A stretch of DNA of 64,000 nucleotides from assembly GCA_951813525.2 (NCBI GenBank), contig CATOTJ020000001.1:186001-250000 (forward strand), given 5' to 3'. Below, piece by piece: positions 32,854 through 42,485 of the stretch. Position numbers and translations under genes: made by a program. Source of the stretch: Thermohalobaculum sp951813525. GTDB lineage: Bacteria; Pseudomonadota; Alphaproteobacteria; Rhodobacterales; Rhodobacteraceae. Each line of letters starts with the position of its first letter. Position 1 is the first letter of the stretch. The notes under the pieces are model-generated. The model saw only the letters and a program-made list of their open reading frames with translations, made no database searches and was not told the DNA's origin.

Positions 32854-33887
32854 GTCCGTTCCTCGCGCTGCATAACGGACCAGTGGCGGCGGTCGTTCTT
32901 ATAATCGGCGGCCACAGCCCGCATCACATGACGGCGCATTTGGCCGATGGACAGCATGCCGACCCTTCCCAATGTTCCGTCGCGGTCCATTTCGGCAAAA
33001 ACATCGCGCAGCATGTGCGGACCGGCCAGATTAAGCACATCGCGGCCCGGTTCGTCGCGCAACCGGCGCCCGGCCTCTTCAAAGGCGCGCATCAAAAACG
33101 GCTGTCCCGGCGGGGATGCGATCATGCAGTTCTGGACAAAGGCCCAGGGCAGCGTGTTGGTCATCAACAGGGTCGGGCTGTCGGTCAGCGCGGGCCACAT
33201 CCAGGCCATGTCCGGCATCACCATCGAGTCCGCATCGACGTAGAACCCGCCTTCGGCGACCAGCAGGCCCAATCGGAAATAGTCGGCCTGAATAGCCGGG
33301 TGACGGCACGCGCGGAACATATCGGCAGCGCCGCCGCCATGGGCATCGGCCATAAAATCCGCAGCCGAAACTGCATCGAAACAGCGATAGTGGCGCCCCC
33401 CGAGGTCGCGCCATCCCGCCATATAGCCCTCGAGGTCTGCAGGGGTTTCGGGTTTATCCCAGAACTGCACGATCTGAAGACCGGTCCCTTGCCCGCGCCG
33501 AAAATCAGCAGGCTCGATCCGCGCTGCGCCATAGACCGCCCAAATCCGGGCGCTGGCGCGGACATTCGGGGCAATCCGGGCGTCGTCACGCAACAGGTTC
33601 AACGCATTTTCATCGCCCGCAGCATAGCCTGACATCGCCTGCCAGATCCGGGCTGGCAGTGGTTTCGATTTGGCGGCGATCGGCGCCAGATCCGGCAGAA
33701 TGCCGATCCGTCCGCTGTCCATCAGCATCGAAACCGCCCGCAAAAGCGTCGACCGGGGATAGGGGTCTTCGTGCGCGATCAGATCGGCAACCGCGGCCCA
33801 GTCCCCCTGCCCCAAGGCAGCGTTCACCTGCCGGCGGGCATCGACCGCGGGTCCGGTACCGGTCAGGGCAACAACACCTTCAGGCAT
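32850..33887 (-). CDS. glycosyltransferase with DXD motif, inside the sdh operon
   Basis: A 345-residue protein. The C-terminal half holds a DXD-type sugar-transfer motif (GGFYVDADSMVMPD) preceded by HPAIQADYFRLGLLVAEGG, the pattern of the Gly_transf_sug / capsular polysaccharide synthesis family. The N-terminal ~120 residues have an unfamiliar alpha-helical character. The ATG at 33887 is preferred to an upstream one at 33929. It lies 81 bp past sdhA and overlaps the next gene. Confidence 0.75.
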   Translation of the reverse strand: MPEGVVALTGTGPAVDARRQVNAALGQGDWAAVADLIAHEDPYPRSTLLRAVSMLMDSGRIGILPDLAPIAAKSKPLPARIWQAMSGYAAGDENALNLLRDDARIAPNVRASARIWAVYGAARIEPADFRRGQGTGLQIVQFWDKPETPADLEGYMAGWRDLGGRHYRCFDAVSAADFMADAHGGGAADMFRACRHPAIQADYFRLGLLVAEGGFYVDADSMVMPDMAWMWPALTDSPTLLMTNTLPWAFVQNCMIASPPGQPFLMRAFEEAGRRLRDEPGRDVLNLAGPHMLRDVFAEMDRDGTLGRVGMLSIGQMRRHVMRAVAADYKNDRRHWSVMQREERT

Positions 33888-33968
33888 GATCGCCCCCGGC
33901 AGCACCCATCGCGCCGCCCACCCAACCAATCACGAAACCAGATCGCAGCATTTCCCGATCACACCGCC

Positions 33969-35768
33969 CTAATACACCCGAGCCTTCGGCGCGATTTTCG
34001 CCGGATCGATTCCGCCGTTTTCGGGCGTGGTCAACGGCTCGGTCACGACCGGGCGATACCCGATCTTCACATCGCCATTGATCCAGGCCAGCGAGTGCAC
34101 CCGCCAATTCTCGTCGTCGCGGTCCGGATAGTCTTCGTGCGCATGTGCACCGCGGCTTTCCGTTCGGGCCTCGGCCGAAAAGACCGTCGCCAGTGCCGAT
34201 GGCAGCAGGTTCGACAGCTCCAGCGTTTCCATCAGATCCGAATTCCAGATCATCGAGCGGTCCTGGATCGAAACATCGTCAAATGCGGCGTCGACCTTGC
34301 TGACCCGGTTGCACCCCTGTTTCAGCGTCTCGGACGTCCGGAAAACCGCCGCGTCCTCTTGCATCGCGCGTTGCAGGTTTTCGCGGACCCGCGCCGTCGG
34401 GACCGCGCCCTTGGCATGGCGCAGCTTGTCAAACCGGTCCATCGACTTTTCGACCGACGCTTCGTTCGCATCCGGGATCGCGGCATCCCGATCGACGATC
34501 TGGGCCGCGCGCAACGCGCAGGCCCGGCCGAAGACAACAAGATCGGTCAGCGAATTCGAACCCAATCGGTTGGCCCCATGGACCGAGGCGCACGCCGCCT
34601 CGCCCGCCGTCATCAGGCCCGGGATCATCACATCGGAACCGTCGCGGTGATCGACAACTTCGCCCCAATAATTTGACGGGATACCGCCCATATTGTAATG
34701 CACGGTCGGCAGGACGGGGATCGGTTCCTTGTTGACATCGACGCCCGCGAAAATCTTGGCGCTTTCCGAAATCCCCGGCAGCCGTTTGGCCAGAACGTCC
34801 GGCGGAAGGTGGTTCAGGTTCAGGTGGATATGGTCTTTGTCTTGACCCACGCCGCGGCCTTCACGAATTTCCATTGTCATGCAACGGCTGACCACATCGC
34901 GCGATGCCAGGTCCTTGGCAGACGGCGCATAGCGTTCCATGAACCGCTCGCCTTCCGAATTGGTCAAATACCCGCCTTCGCCGCGCGATCCCTCTGTGAT
35001 CAGGCACCCGGCGCCATAAATGCCGGTCGGGTGGAACTGCACAAATTCCATGTCCTGCAATGGCAAACCGGCCCGGGCGACCATTCCGTTTCCGTCACCA
35101 GTGCAGGAATGCGCGGATGTGCAGGAAAAGTAAGCCCGGCCATAACCGCCGGTTGCCAGCACGACCAGTTTGGCGCTGAACCGGTGAATTGTGCCGTCGT
35201 CCAGCTTCCAGGCCATGACGCCCTGGCATTGTCCATCGTCGGACATGATCAGATCGGTTGCGAAATACTCGACAAAAAACTCGGCGTTCTGCTTTAGCGA
35301 CTGACCATAAAGCGTGTGCAGGATCGCATGGCCCGTCCGGTCAGCGGCGGCGCAAGTGCGCTGCACCGGCGGCCCCTCGCCATATTCGGTCATGTGCCCG
35401 CCGAACGGGCGTTGATAGATTTTGCCGTCTTCGGTCCGGGAAAACGGCACGCCGTAATGTTCCAGCTCGATTATGGCGGCGGGCGCTTCGCGGGCGATGT
35501 ATTCCATCGCATCCATATCGCCCAGCCAGTCCGACCCCTTGATGGTGTCGTACATGTGCCATTTCCAGTCGTCCGGCCCCATATTGCGCAGCGATGCCGC
35601 GATGCCGCCCTGCGCCGCAACGGTGTGCGAGCGGGTGGGGAACAGCTTGGTGACACAGGCCGTCTTCAGCCCCTGTTCCGCCATGCCCAGTGTGGCACGC
35701 AGACCAGCGCCACCGGCGCCGACGGCAACCACGTCATAGGCGTGATCCACATATTCATAAGCAGCCAT
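33969..35768 (-). CDS. sdhA: succinate dehydrogenase flavoprotein subunit SdhA
   Basis: A 599-residue catalytic subunit of complex II. It has the FAD-binding start VVAVGAGGAGLRATLGMAE, the covalent-FAD histidine in RSHTVAAQGGI, and active-site motifs HPTGIYGAGCLITEGSRGEGG and RSMTMEIREGRGVG-like CMTMEIREGRGVG. It oxidises succinate to fumarate on the inner face of the membrane. It lies 9 bp after sdhD. Confidence 0.97.
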   Translation of the reverse strand: MAAYEYVDHAYDVVAVGAGGAGLRATLGMAEQGLKTACVTKLFPTRSHTVAAQGGIAASLRNMGPDDWKWHMYDTIKGSDWLGDMDAMEYIAREAPAAIIELEHYGVPFSRTEDGKIYQRPFGGHMTEYGEGPPVQRTCAAADRTGHAILHTLYGQSLKQNAEFFVEYFATDLIMSDDGQCQGVMAWKLDDGTIHRFSAKLVVLATGGYGRAYFSCTSAHSCTGDGNGMVARAGLPLQDMEFVQFHPTGIYGAGCLITEGSRGEGGYLTNSEGERFMERYAPSAKDLASRDVVSRCMTMEIREGRGVGQDKDHIHLNLNHLPPDVLAKRLPGISESAKIFAGVDVNKEPIPVLPTVHYNMGGIPSNYWGEVVDHRDGSDVMIPGLMTAGEAACASVHGANRLGSNSLTDLVVFGRACALRAAQIVDRDAAIPDANEASVEKSMDRFDKLRHAKGAVPTARVRENLQRAMQEDAAVFRTSETLKQGCNRVSKVDAAFDDVSIQDRSMIWNSDLMETLELSNLLPSALATVFSAEARTESRGAHAHEDYPDRDDENWRVHSLAWINGDVKIGYRPVVTEPLTTPENGGIDPAKIAPKARVY

Positions 35769-35777
35769 GATCGGACC

Positions 35778-36158
35778 TCAGATGGCGAATGCGATTTTAA
35801 GAACGGCGAATATTCCGGCAAAGCCTAACCCGGCACACAGCAGCGAATTGGCCAGCAACAAACCCATGCGCCAGCCAGCGCCGGGCACGTAATCCTCGAT
35901 CACGACCTGCAAGCCCAGTTTCAGGTGATAGAACATCGTTGCCAGGAACAGGATTGCGACGATCGCATTAAACGGATTTGTATAGACCAGATAGACATCG
36001 GCGATGTCCTGCCCCAACGCACCGGCGAAGGGGAAAATCGCGAAAACCGTCAATGGGATCAGCGCCACGGCGGTGACACGCTGCATCCACCAGTGATGCG
36101 TTCCCGATCCGGCGGAACCGTGGCCTGTTGCCAGAACGCGGGGTGTTTTAAAGCTCAT
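35778..36158 (-). CDS. sdhD: succinate dehydrogenase membrane anchor SdhD
   Basis: A 126-residue protein with three membrane helices. The N-terminal HHWWMQRVTAVALIPLTVF and the helix-2 histidine in FLATMFYHLKLGLQVVIEDY fit the haem b / quinone site of SdhD. It lies between sdhC and sdhA. Confidence 0.93.
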   Translation of the reverse strand: MSFKTPRVLATGHGSAGSGTHHWWMQRVTAVALIPLTVFAIFPFAGALGQDIADVYLVYTNPFNAIVAILFLATMFYHLKLGLQVVIEDYVPGAGWRMGLLLANSLLCAGLGFAGIFAVLKIAFAI

Positions 36159-36171
36159 CTCGCGCGCTCCC

Positions 36172-36555
36172 TCAAGCTATGATCCAGATCAGGATCGTCA
36201 GTACGATCGATCCTGCGGCCACGATCTTTCCGGACAGTTCGACCTGTCCCAGTTCGAACCCGTTGCCGGTATCCCACCAAAGGTGCCGGATCCCGTTCAG
36301 GAAATGAAAACAAAGCGCCCAGGTCAGGCCCAGAAGAATCAGATGACCAAACCACGAGGTCAGAAAATCATCTGCTGTTGCAAAGGCTTCCGGTCCGGTC
36401 GCGGCGGCCAGAAACCACCAGACGACCAGGACGGCACCCAGCGTCATCCCGACGCCGGTCATGCGGTGCAAAATCGACACCACCGATGTCCATTGCGGGC
36501 GGTATACAGTGATATGGGGGGAAAGCGGGCGGTTGCCCCGGTTGACGTCTGCCAT
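36172..36555 (-). CDS. sdhC: succinate dehydrogenase cytochrome b556 subunit SdhC
   Basis: A 127-residue anchor subunit with three helices. The signature RPLSPHITVYRPQWTSVVSI and the haem-ligand region HFLNGIRHLWWDTG are diagnostic. First gene of the sdhCDA-x-x-sdhB operon. Confidence 0.95.
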   Translation of the reverse strand: MADVNRGNRPLSPHITVYRPQWTSVVSILHRMTGVGMTLGAVLVVWWFLAAATGPEAFATADDFLTSWFGHLILLGLTWALCFHFLNGIRHLWWDTGNGFELGQVELSGKIVAAGSIVLTILIWIIA

Positions 36556-36783
36556 TCTTCATCCTCTGACAAGCATAGGTCTTGCGCGGAATGCGTCAGC
36601 AATCTGTTACCGAATGGGACGCCTTGGCGCCAGCCCCAGTCCTTCGCAAACGCAACAATGCCGCCTTTCAATCACGCAATCGGTAAATACAGGGTTCAAG
36701 CGGCGCGATAGGCGCGCTATTGGCCGGGCCGAGCCGCCGGATGCGAACCTTCGCGCGGGCCGGGGCCGTGAACAGGAGCGAGA

Positions 36784-37590
36784 ATGCCAGAAAGTGCCAG
36801 ACGCATCGTGCATTTCCTGGTCCATGTGCCGAAATGCGCGGGCACGACGGTCGAGTGGCACTTTCAGCGCCATCTGGGCAATCGGTTCTATTGGGCGCCG
36901 CGATGGCGCAGTCCGCTGCGCGATGTGGTTGGCAATCGCTATCCCGGCATATCGCCAGCCGATCTGGCCGATATCGCGGCGGTGTCCGGGCATTCGCTGT
37001 CGGCAAACCTGGCCGGGTTGTTTCCGGGCGCCGAGATCCGCGAATCCGTGTTGCTGCGTGATCCTGTCGGTTGGCACCTGAGCATGTATAACTATCGTCT
37101 CGAACGGGGCGGGATCGATGCCGCGGCACTGCCGTTCGCCCGCTGGTACGCAACGGTCCGGCGCAATCCGATCAGCCGGTTCCTTCTGAACCGCTATTTT
37201 GGTCAGGGCGTTCCGGCGCTTTACCGGCTGTCCTCCGCCGCGCGATTGCGGTTTCTGGAAATGCGCCTCGCGCGGTTTCACTTTGTTGGTGGCCTGCACA
37301 TGACCAATGATCTGATCGCAAATGTCTCGGAACAGGTCGGCATCACACCGGCCGCCGAGCGCGAGAACACCAACCACAAGGTCCAGTTGCGTACAGCAGA
37401 TCTGGACGCTGCACAGTTGGAGCAGATCCGTTCAGACAACAGGCTGGATCAGGTTTTGTTCGATCGCTGGGCAGACAGGGGTTGGACAAATTCGGACCTG
37501 GCGCCCGCCCCCGCGCTTTCCAGGTTCGATCAGGCCGATTATCTGATCGGCGATATCCGTTCGGGTATTCGGCGCGAGATCGGCGGCTGA
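36784..37590 (+). CDS. sulfotransferase family protein
   Basis: A 268-residue protein with the PAPS 5'-phosphosulfate loop HFLVHVPKCAGTTVEWHF near the N-terminus and the 3'-phosphate region in SVLLRDPVGWHLSMYNY. This pattern is that of carbohydrate-type sulfotransferases. It would transfer sulfate from PAPS to a sugar or other alcohol. Two sulfatases occur 4-7 kb downstream, but no operon link exists. Divergent from sdhC. Confidence 0.75.
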   Translation: MPESARRIVHFLVHVPKCAGTTVEWHFQRHLGNRFYWAPRWRSPLRDVVGNRYPGISPADLADIAAVSGHSLSANLAGLFPGAEIRESVLLRDPVGWHLSMYNYRLERGGIDAAALPFARWYATVRRNPISRFLLNRYFGQGVPALYRLSSAARLRFLEMRLARFHFVGGLHMTNDLIANVSEQVGITPAAERENTNHKVQLRTADLDAAQLEQIRSDNRLDQVLFDRWADRGWTNSDLAPAPALSRFDQADYLIGDIRSGIRREIGG

Positions 37591-37667
37591 TCGCCTGCTC
37601 TTTCGCGGGTGAGAATTGACAGCGGGCCACTTGCAGTCGGATGCTGCCGACAATCCCGGAGGTTATC

Positions 37668-38516
37668 ATGCATGTCACCGTCAACGGCACACGGCTTTAT
37701 TTCGATGTTGAAGGCCCGGGGTTGGTTCCTGACGGGGGCGAAATGGTGCCGCGGCCCACGCTGATCCTGTTGCATGGCGGGCCGGGGGCCGACCATTCGC
37801 TTTACAAACCTGAATTCTCGGCGCTGTCGGATGTGGCGCAGATCATCTATCTGGACCACCGCGGATGCGGACGCAGCGACGAGTGCAGCGCCGAGACATG
37901 GCACCTTTCGCAATGGGCCGACGATCTGCACGGGTTTTGTCAGGCCTTGGAGATCGAGCGCCCGATTGTATTGGGCACCTCGTTCGGCGGCTTTGTCGCG
38001 CTGGCCTATGCCACGCGGTATCCTGAAGCCCTGAGCAAGCTGATCCTGGTCAGCACGGCAGCCAGGTTCGATTTTCCAGAAGTCTTTAAGGCCTTCGAGC
38101 GGATCGGCGGGCCGGAAGCGCGGGCGGCGGCCGAAGAATATTGGCTGACCCCGACAGTTCCGACGCGGCGGCACTATGCCAAGGTCTTTCTGCCGCACTA
38201 TACCCGGGCGCCGTTGGACGAAGATATGATGGCGCGGGTCATCCTGCGCGACCCGGTGGCGCTGCATTTCAACGGGCCGCAGAACGAGCATGGGCGGATG
38301 GACTTCACAGACCGGCTTGGCGCGATCCCCTGCCCGGTTTTGGTCATGGCGGGAGAAGAAGACCCGATCACCCCGATCGTTTTCAGCGAGCAGATCGTGG
38401 CCGGACTGCCCGCCGAAAATGTCCGGTTCGAAAGATATCCAGATTGCGGTCACGGGGTTGTTGGCGATGTGCCGGATCAGGCACTCGCGGTGATGCGGGA
38501 ATTCGTTCAACTTTGA
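37668..38516 (+). CDS. alpha/beta hydrolase, prolyl-aminopeptidase-like
   Basis: A 282-residue alpha/beta hydrolase. LILLHGGPGADHSLY and YLDHRGCGRSDEC precede the nucleophile elbow LGTSFGGFVALAYATRYP; the acid is in AGEEDPITPIVF and the His in YPDCGHGVVGDVP. It resembles proline iminopeptidases but is shorter and more general than the one at 29609. The GGAGG site at 37658-37662 decides the ATG at 37668 over that at 37641. Confidence 0.85.
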   Translation: MHVTVNGTRLYFDVEGPGLVPDGGEMVPRPTLILLHGGPGADHSLYKPEFSALSDVAQIIYLDHRGCGRSDECSAETWHLSQWADDLHGFCQALEIERPIVLGTSFGGFVALAYATRYPEALSKLILVSTAARFDFPEVFKAFERIGGPEARAAAEEYWLTPTVPTRRHYAKVFLPHYTRAPLDEDMMARVILRDPVALHFNGPQNEHGRMDFTDRLGAIPCPVLVMAGEEDPITPIVFSEQIVAGLPAENVRFERYPDCGHGVVGDVPDQALAVMREFVQL

Positions 38517-38647
38517 TGTGGTTACGGTCTTCCAGCGCCTCGGCGCCGTTAACGAGTTGACAGCTGTCAACTGGTTAACAGAACCTATTCCGATCGGCGT
38601 GATCCCATGTAAGCTGGCGCCTGAGTAACACTTGGTGGGAGACCGTT

Positions 38648-39130
38648 ATGGGCATTTTTAGCAAAGCAATTGTTTTGACCGCGGCGATGTTCGCAGTAAT
38701 CGCGGTCCTTTCGGCGCCGCAGGCAAACGCTGGCGATCCATTCCGGGAAGCCTATCAAAAGCTGATCGACAATCCGAACGACGCAAACCGGGAAAACGCC
38801 CGAGCCGCGCTGAAAAACGCACGCCGCGACGTTACCCGGCATCGGGCAGAAGTGCGAAAGCTGAAAAGGAACATTCGGACACAGCATCGTTGGATCAGCA
38901 CCCTGCAATGGCGGATCAAAGCCAAGAAGCGGTGGATGGACAACCAGCCGTGGTTCAAGAAGACCTTCGCGGCACCGGAGTTTGCGGCCTATGCAGCCGC
39001 GCGAAACGCCGAGATCAGCACCGCCTATACGAAGATCGGAACCATGGAAACGGCCAAAGGGGTCGCGCTCGGCACAGTGCGCGTTACGAAGCAGTCGATC
39101 AAATTGCTGGAAAAAGCGCTGGCGAATTAG
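38648..39130 (+). CDS. secreted coiled-coil-like hypothetical protein
   Basis: 160 residues with a Sec signal peptide (AIVLTAAMFAVIAVLSAPQANA, cleavage probably after ANA; quoted in part as AVIAVLSAPQANA). The mature part is strongly basic and helical, with many Arg/Lys and Ala, and segments such as AEVRKLKRNIRTQHRWIS that would form a coiled coil. No family recognised. Preceded by a GGGAG ribosome site. Confidence 0.68.
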   Translation: MGIFSKAIVLTAAMFAVIAVLSAPQANAGDPFREAYQKLIDNPNDANRENARAALKNARRDVTRHRAEVRKLKRNIRTQHRWISTLQWRIKAKKRWMDNQPWFKKTFAAPEFAAYAAARNAEISTAYTKIGTMETAKGVALGTVRVTKQSIKLLEKALAN

Positions 39131-39192
39131 GGCGGGTTGCAACCCGATATATTCGGTTCGATCCCGGCCGGGCCAGCCGCCGCGCGGGTTGT

Positions 39193-40536
39193 CTATTTCA
39201 CGACACCGTAAAGCGAGCCCCGACCGAGGGAAAAAAGGTGGCGGAATATCTGCCAGCCACTGCCAATCTTGCGACCTGAACGGTCCTGCCATTCGCTGCG
39301 CCCGCTTTGGGCGGCTGTGTGACGATACCAGTGCAGATCTCCATCAGAACTGACGGCATAAAGTGTCCGTCCGCAGCCAGCCAGGTGGCTGAACCTTTGC
39401 CAGCCGGTGCCGACAGAACGTCCCGACCCGGTGCGCCAACGAGGTGTCCCGTTCTCAAAACCATTATGCCGGAACCAGCGCAGCGTTCCGTTTGCCTCGA
39501 TCCCATAAAGAACGCCGCCATGACCGGCGGCAACCAAGCGAAACCTGTCCCAGCCGGTATCGATGACCGTTGCGGTCTGCGGATGAAAATCCGAGCCGCC
39601 ATGTTCCGCTGACATATGGCGGTGCCAGGTCAGATCGCCATTGTTTCCGACCGTATAAATCACGCCCTGATCCGCCCCGACGGCGAACTTCAGATTGGTC
39701 CACCGGCGCGCAATACGCCGATTGACGCCGGTTGCGAATCTGTCATCGCCGGTCTGGACCGATCGGTGGCGCATCCAGCGCAGGCCACCTTGGCTGTCGA
39801 TGCGATAGATGACACCGGTCCCGCCTTGCGACCCGAAGGTGATCGGGAACTGCTCGAACCCCGTCGCGATCCCCCAGGTGATGTTCTGCACCCAGGCATT
39901 GTTGCCTGACGAAAACCCGGTGTGGCGGCCCCAGAAAAGATCCCCTGTGTCCTTGCCGTACAGAACCTCCAGCGCGCGTGTGTCGCCTTCACTCAGCCGC
40001 GAGCCACGACCGGATGCCGAGGTATCTCGGTATTGGTACCGCGGCTCGCCGGTGTTGCGCACCTGGTCGAGAGAGTTGCTGGTCGGATCATAGTGCATCT
40101 GCGATTGCGTATCGTAATTCCCCAACTGGCGGCCTTCTCGAATCTCGACGACCTGGTCTTTCTTGTCGTTCGGGATGTTCCCGGTGTTCACCTTGATGAA
40201 CTGATCGCGGTCGGGCCTTTGATGTTCGTGCAGCAATCCCGCCGCGTGGCCCATCTCGTGCAGAATTTCGATGACCGACGCATAGTTGCAGTTGATGTCC
40301 TGCCCGCCGCCCTGGCGCCCGACTGGCGAGCTGCAATTCTCGTCGTCAAAACAGAACTCGACAAAATCGTCCTGGTGGCGCCGCCGCCGTGTGAACTGAA
40401 TTGGGGCATCCTGGTTCCAGCGGGCGATTGCCGTTTTCAACCGCTGGCGGCGCGGTCCGCGAACGTCGCGGTGAATGCGGTATGGAATTCGGCCAGAACG
40501 CCAATAACAATCGCCATCCTTTACCGCGAAACCCAT
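39193..40536 (-). CDS. astacin-type (M12A) metalloprotease with tachylectin-like beta-propeller
   Basis: 447 residues. The N-terminal ~165 residues are an astacin domain: zinc site ILHEMGHAAGLLHEHQRPDR (His93, His97, His103) and Met-turn SQMHY (145-149). The C-terminal ~270 residues hold about five tachylectin-like repeats, each with a pattern like VIYRIDSQGGLRWMRH, VIYTVGNNGDLTWHRH, VLYGIEANGTLRWFRH and TLYAVSSDGDLHWYRH. Tachylectins bind sugars, so the propeller could target the protease to a glycan. No signal peptide or prodomain is visible: the protein starts MGFAVKDGDCYWRSGRIPY, which is already the mature astacin beginning. Confidence 0.88.
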   Translation of the reverse strand: MGFAVKDGDCYWRSGRIPYRIHRDVRGPRRQRLKTAIARWNQDAPIQFTRRRRHQDDFVEFCFDDENCSSPVGRQGGGQDINCNYASVIEILHEMGHAAGLLHEHQRPDRDQFIKVNTGNIPNDKKDQVVEIREGRQLGNYDTQSQMHYDPTSNSLDQVRNTGEPRYQYRDTSASGRGSRLSEGDTRALEVLYGKDTGDLFWGRHTGFSSGNNAWVQNITWGIATGFEQFPITFGSQGGTGVIYRIDSQGGLRWMRHRSVQTGDDRFATGVNRRIARRWTNLKFAVGADQGVIYTVGNNGDLTWHRHMSAEHGGSDFHPQTATVIDTGWDRFRLVAAGHGGVLYGIEANGTLRWFRHNGFENGTPRWRTGSGRSVGTGWQRFSHLAGCGRTLYAVSSDGDLHWYRHTAAQSGRSEWQDRSGRKIGSGWQIFRHLFSLGRGSLYGVVK

Positions 40537-40757
40537 GATCTATCCCCCAAAAAACCAGTATACAGAGTTGCATGGTCATATAGCAGCGCTGCACGGTCTG
40601 TGAGAATAGGCACGCAGCGTGTAGAAGGCGCGCGGCGAAAGCTGCCAGCATGGTGACATAGATCTGCCGTGTTGCCGCCGCGCCGCCCATGTTGGCGCCA
40701 TCGCGCGCTTGACCGCGGTGGCAGAGCGCGATTTGGTCGGCGCAAAGGAGCCCGAGC

Positions 40758-42257
40758 ATGTCCCGACCGAATTTTCTGATCATCCAGGCCGACCAACTGA
40801 CCAGTCAGGTCCTGGCCAGCTATGGCCATCAATTGGCCAAGACCCCGCATATCGACGCGCTTACCGCCCGTGGCACCGTTTTTTCCAACGCCTATTGTTC
40901 TTATCCTCTGTGCGGTCCGTCGCGCATGTCCATGATGACCGGACGACTGGCCAGCCGGATCGATGCGTTCGACAATGCCGCGCAACTGTCGTCGGAAATC
41001 CCGACATTCGCCCATTACCTGCGCGCCGAAGGCTACCGGACCACGCTGACCGGTAAGATGCACTTTGTCGGCCCTGATCAATTGCACGGGTTCGAAGAAC
41101 GCCTGACCACCGACATTTATCCGGGCGATTTTTACTGGACCGAGAATCTGGAAAGCCGGGACGAAAAGCACAAATCCGATGACCGCGGCGTGACGTTTTG
41201 CGGGATCTGCGACCGGTCGGTGCAGTTGGATTATGACGAACTGGCGATGTTCCATGCCGAACAGCATCTTTGGGACGTGGCGCGTCGGCGCGACACGCGG
41301 CCGTTCTGCCTGTTTGTTTCGCTGACCCACCCGCATGACCCGTATTTCTGCAAACAGGAACATTACGACCGCTATTCGGACGATGAAGTGCCCTTGCCCA
41401 CGGTTGGGCGCGTACCGACGCAGGCGGCGGATCCACTGAGCCAGTTCATAATGGATCGCCATGTTCTGAACCAGGATTTTGACCCGGCCATTATTCGCAA
41501 GGCGCGGCGCGCCTATTTCGGGTCTGTTTCTTATGTCGACGATCAGGTCGGGCGGCTGATGTCGGTGCTGGACGCGTCGGGCATGACCGATGACACCGTG
41601 ATCGTCATCTTGGGTGATCATGGCGAGATGCTGGGCGAGCGTGGGATGTGGTTCAAACGCCATCATTACGAGTGGTCCGCCCGGGTCCCGATGATTTTCT
41701 CGGGCGGCCCGGTCCCGAATGCGGTGTCTGACCGGAATGTAACGCTGACCGATCTGATGCCGACATTGATGACCCTGGCGGGCGGCGCCGGCACAGGCGC
41801 ATTGGCAGAAGAGATCGAGGGCCGCGATCTGGTGTCGATGATGAACGGCCAGGGCGGCGAGGACAACGTGGCCCTGGCCGAAGTCATGAGCGACGGGCTG
41901 GCCGCGCCGGTTTTCATGGTGCGGCGCGATGATTGGAAGCTGATCTGGGGTCCGACGCATCCGGCACAGCTTTACGATCTGGGCAGCGATCCCGACGAGG
42001 AGACCGATCTGGGCGCCGATCCTGCCAACGCCTTGAAACGCGACGCCCTGATCGCCGAGGCGCAGGCCGCCTGGGACGCCGAGGAATTGCAAGCACGGAT
42101 CGACCGTTCGATTTCGCGCAGATTGCTGATCCGCAAGGCCCATGATGTGGGGGACGCCCCGCGCTGGGATTACGTTGTGCCGCAATCCGACGCGCGCTGG
42201 TGCCGCACAGGGGCGGATTATTCGGCCTGGGCGCTGGATGTGCTGAACCCGCGCTGA
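40758..42257 (+). CDS. choline-sulfatase-like sulfatase
   Basis: A 499-residue type I sulfatase. The formylglycine motif is YPLCGPSRMSMMTG (Cys52, to be oxidised). Metal-binding DQ is near the start (LIIQADQLTSQ), and the second metal motif is VIVILGDHGEMLGERG. The block KMHFVGPDQLHGFEERLTTD is typical of choline-sulfatases. It would release sulfate from choline-O-sulfate or a related small ester. No signal peptide, so cytoplasmic. It faces a second, similar gene. Confidence 0.85.
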   Translation: MSRPNFLIIQADQLTSQVLASYGHQLAKTPHIDALTARGTVFSNAYCSYPLCGPSRMSMMTGRLASRIDAFDNAAQLSSEIPTFAHYLRAEGYRTTLTGKMHFVGPDQLHGFEERLTTDIYPGDFYWTENLESRDEKHKSDDRGVTFCGICDRSVQLDYDELAMFHAEQHLWDVARRRDTRPFCLFVSLTHPHDPYFCKQEHYDRYSDDEVPLPTVGRVPTQAADPLSQFIMDRHVLNQDFDPAIIRKARRAYFGSVSYVDDQVGRLMSVLDASGMTDDTVIVILGDHGEMLGERGMWFKRHHYEWSARVPMIFSGGPVPNAVSDRNVTLTDLMPTLMTLAGGAGTGALAEEIEGRDLVSMMNGQGGEDNVALAEVMSDGLAAPVFMVRRDDWKLIWGPTHPAQLYDLGSDPDEETDLGADPANALKRDALIAEAQAAWDAEELQARIDRSISRRLLIRKAHDVGDAPRWDYVVPQSDARWCRTGADYSAWALDVLNPR

Positions 42258-42485
42258 AACGGGGCATACCGACGGGCCAGAACGCCGCGGCTGGCCGTAC
42301 GTGCTGAGACGTTGGCGCCATGTCGCGGGCGAGGCGATTGCTGATCGCCCGCCCGCTACAGTGGATGTCTTGACCTTTGAGCGCGTTTCAACCCGATAGG
42401 GTAGGGTTGAGCGCTCTGGGGTGTTGAGTGGCCCCATATTCAGGGCGCCCGACTGGATCAGTCAGGCTTGAAATTGCTCAAGACC

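Noticed and set aside
39150..39175. GGTTCGATCCCGGCC, resembling a tRNA T-arm.
   Set aside because: No acceptor, D or anticodon arms can be formed around it.
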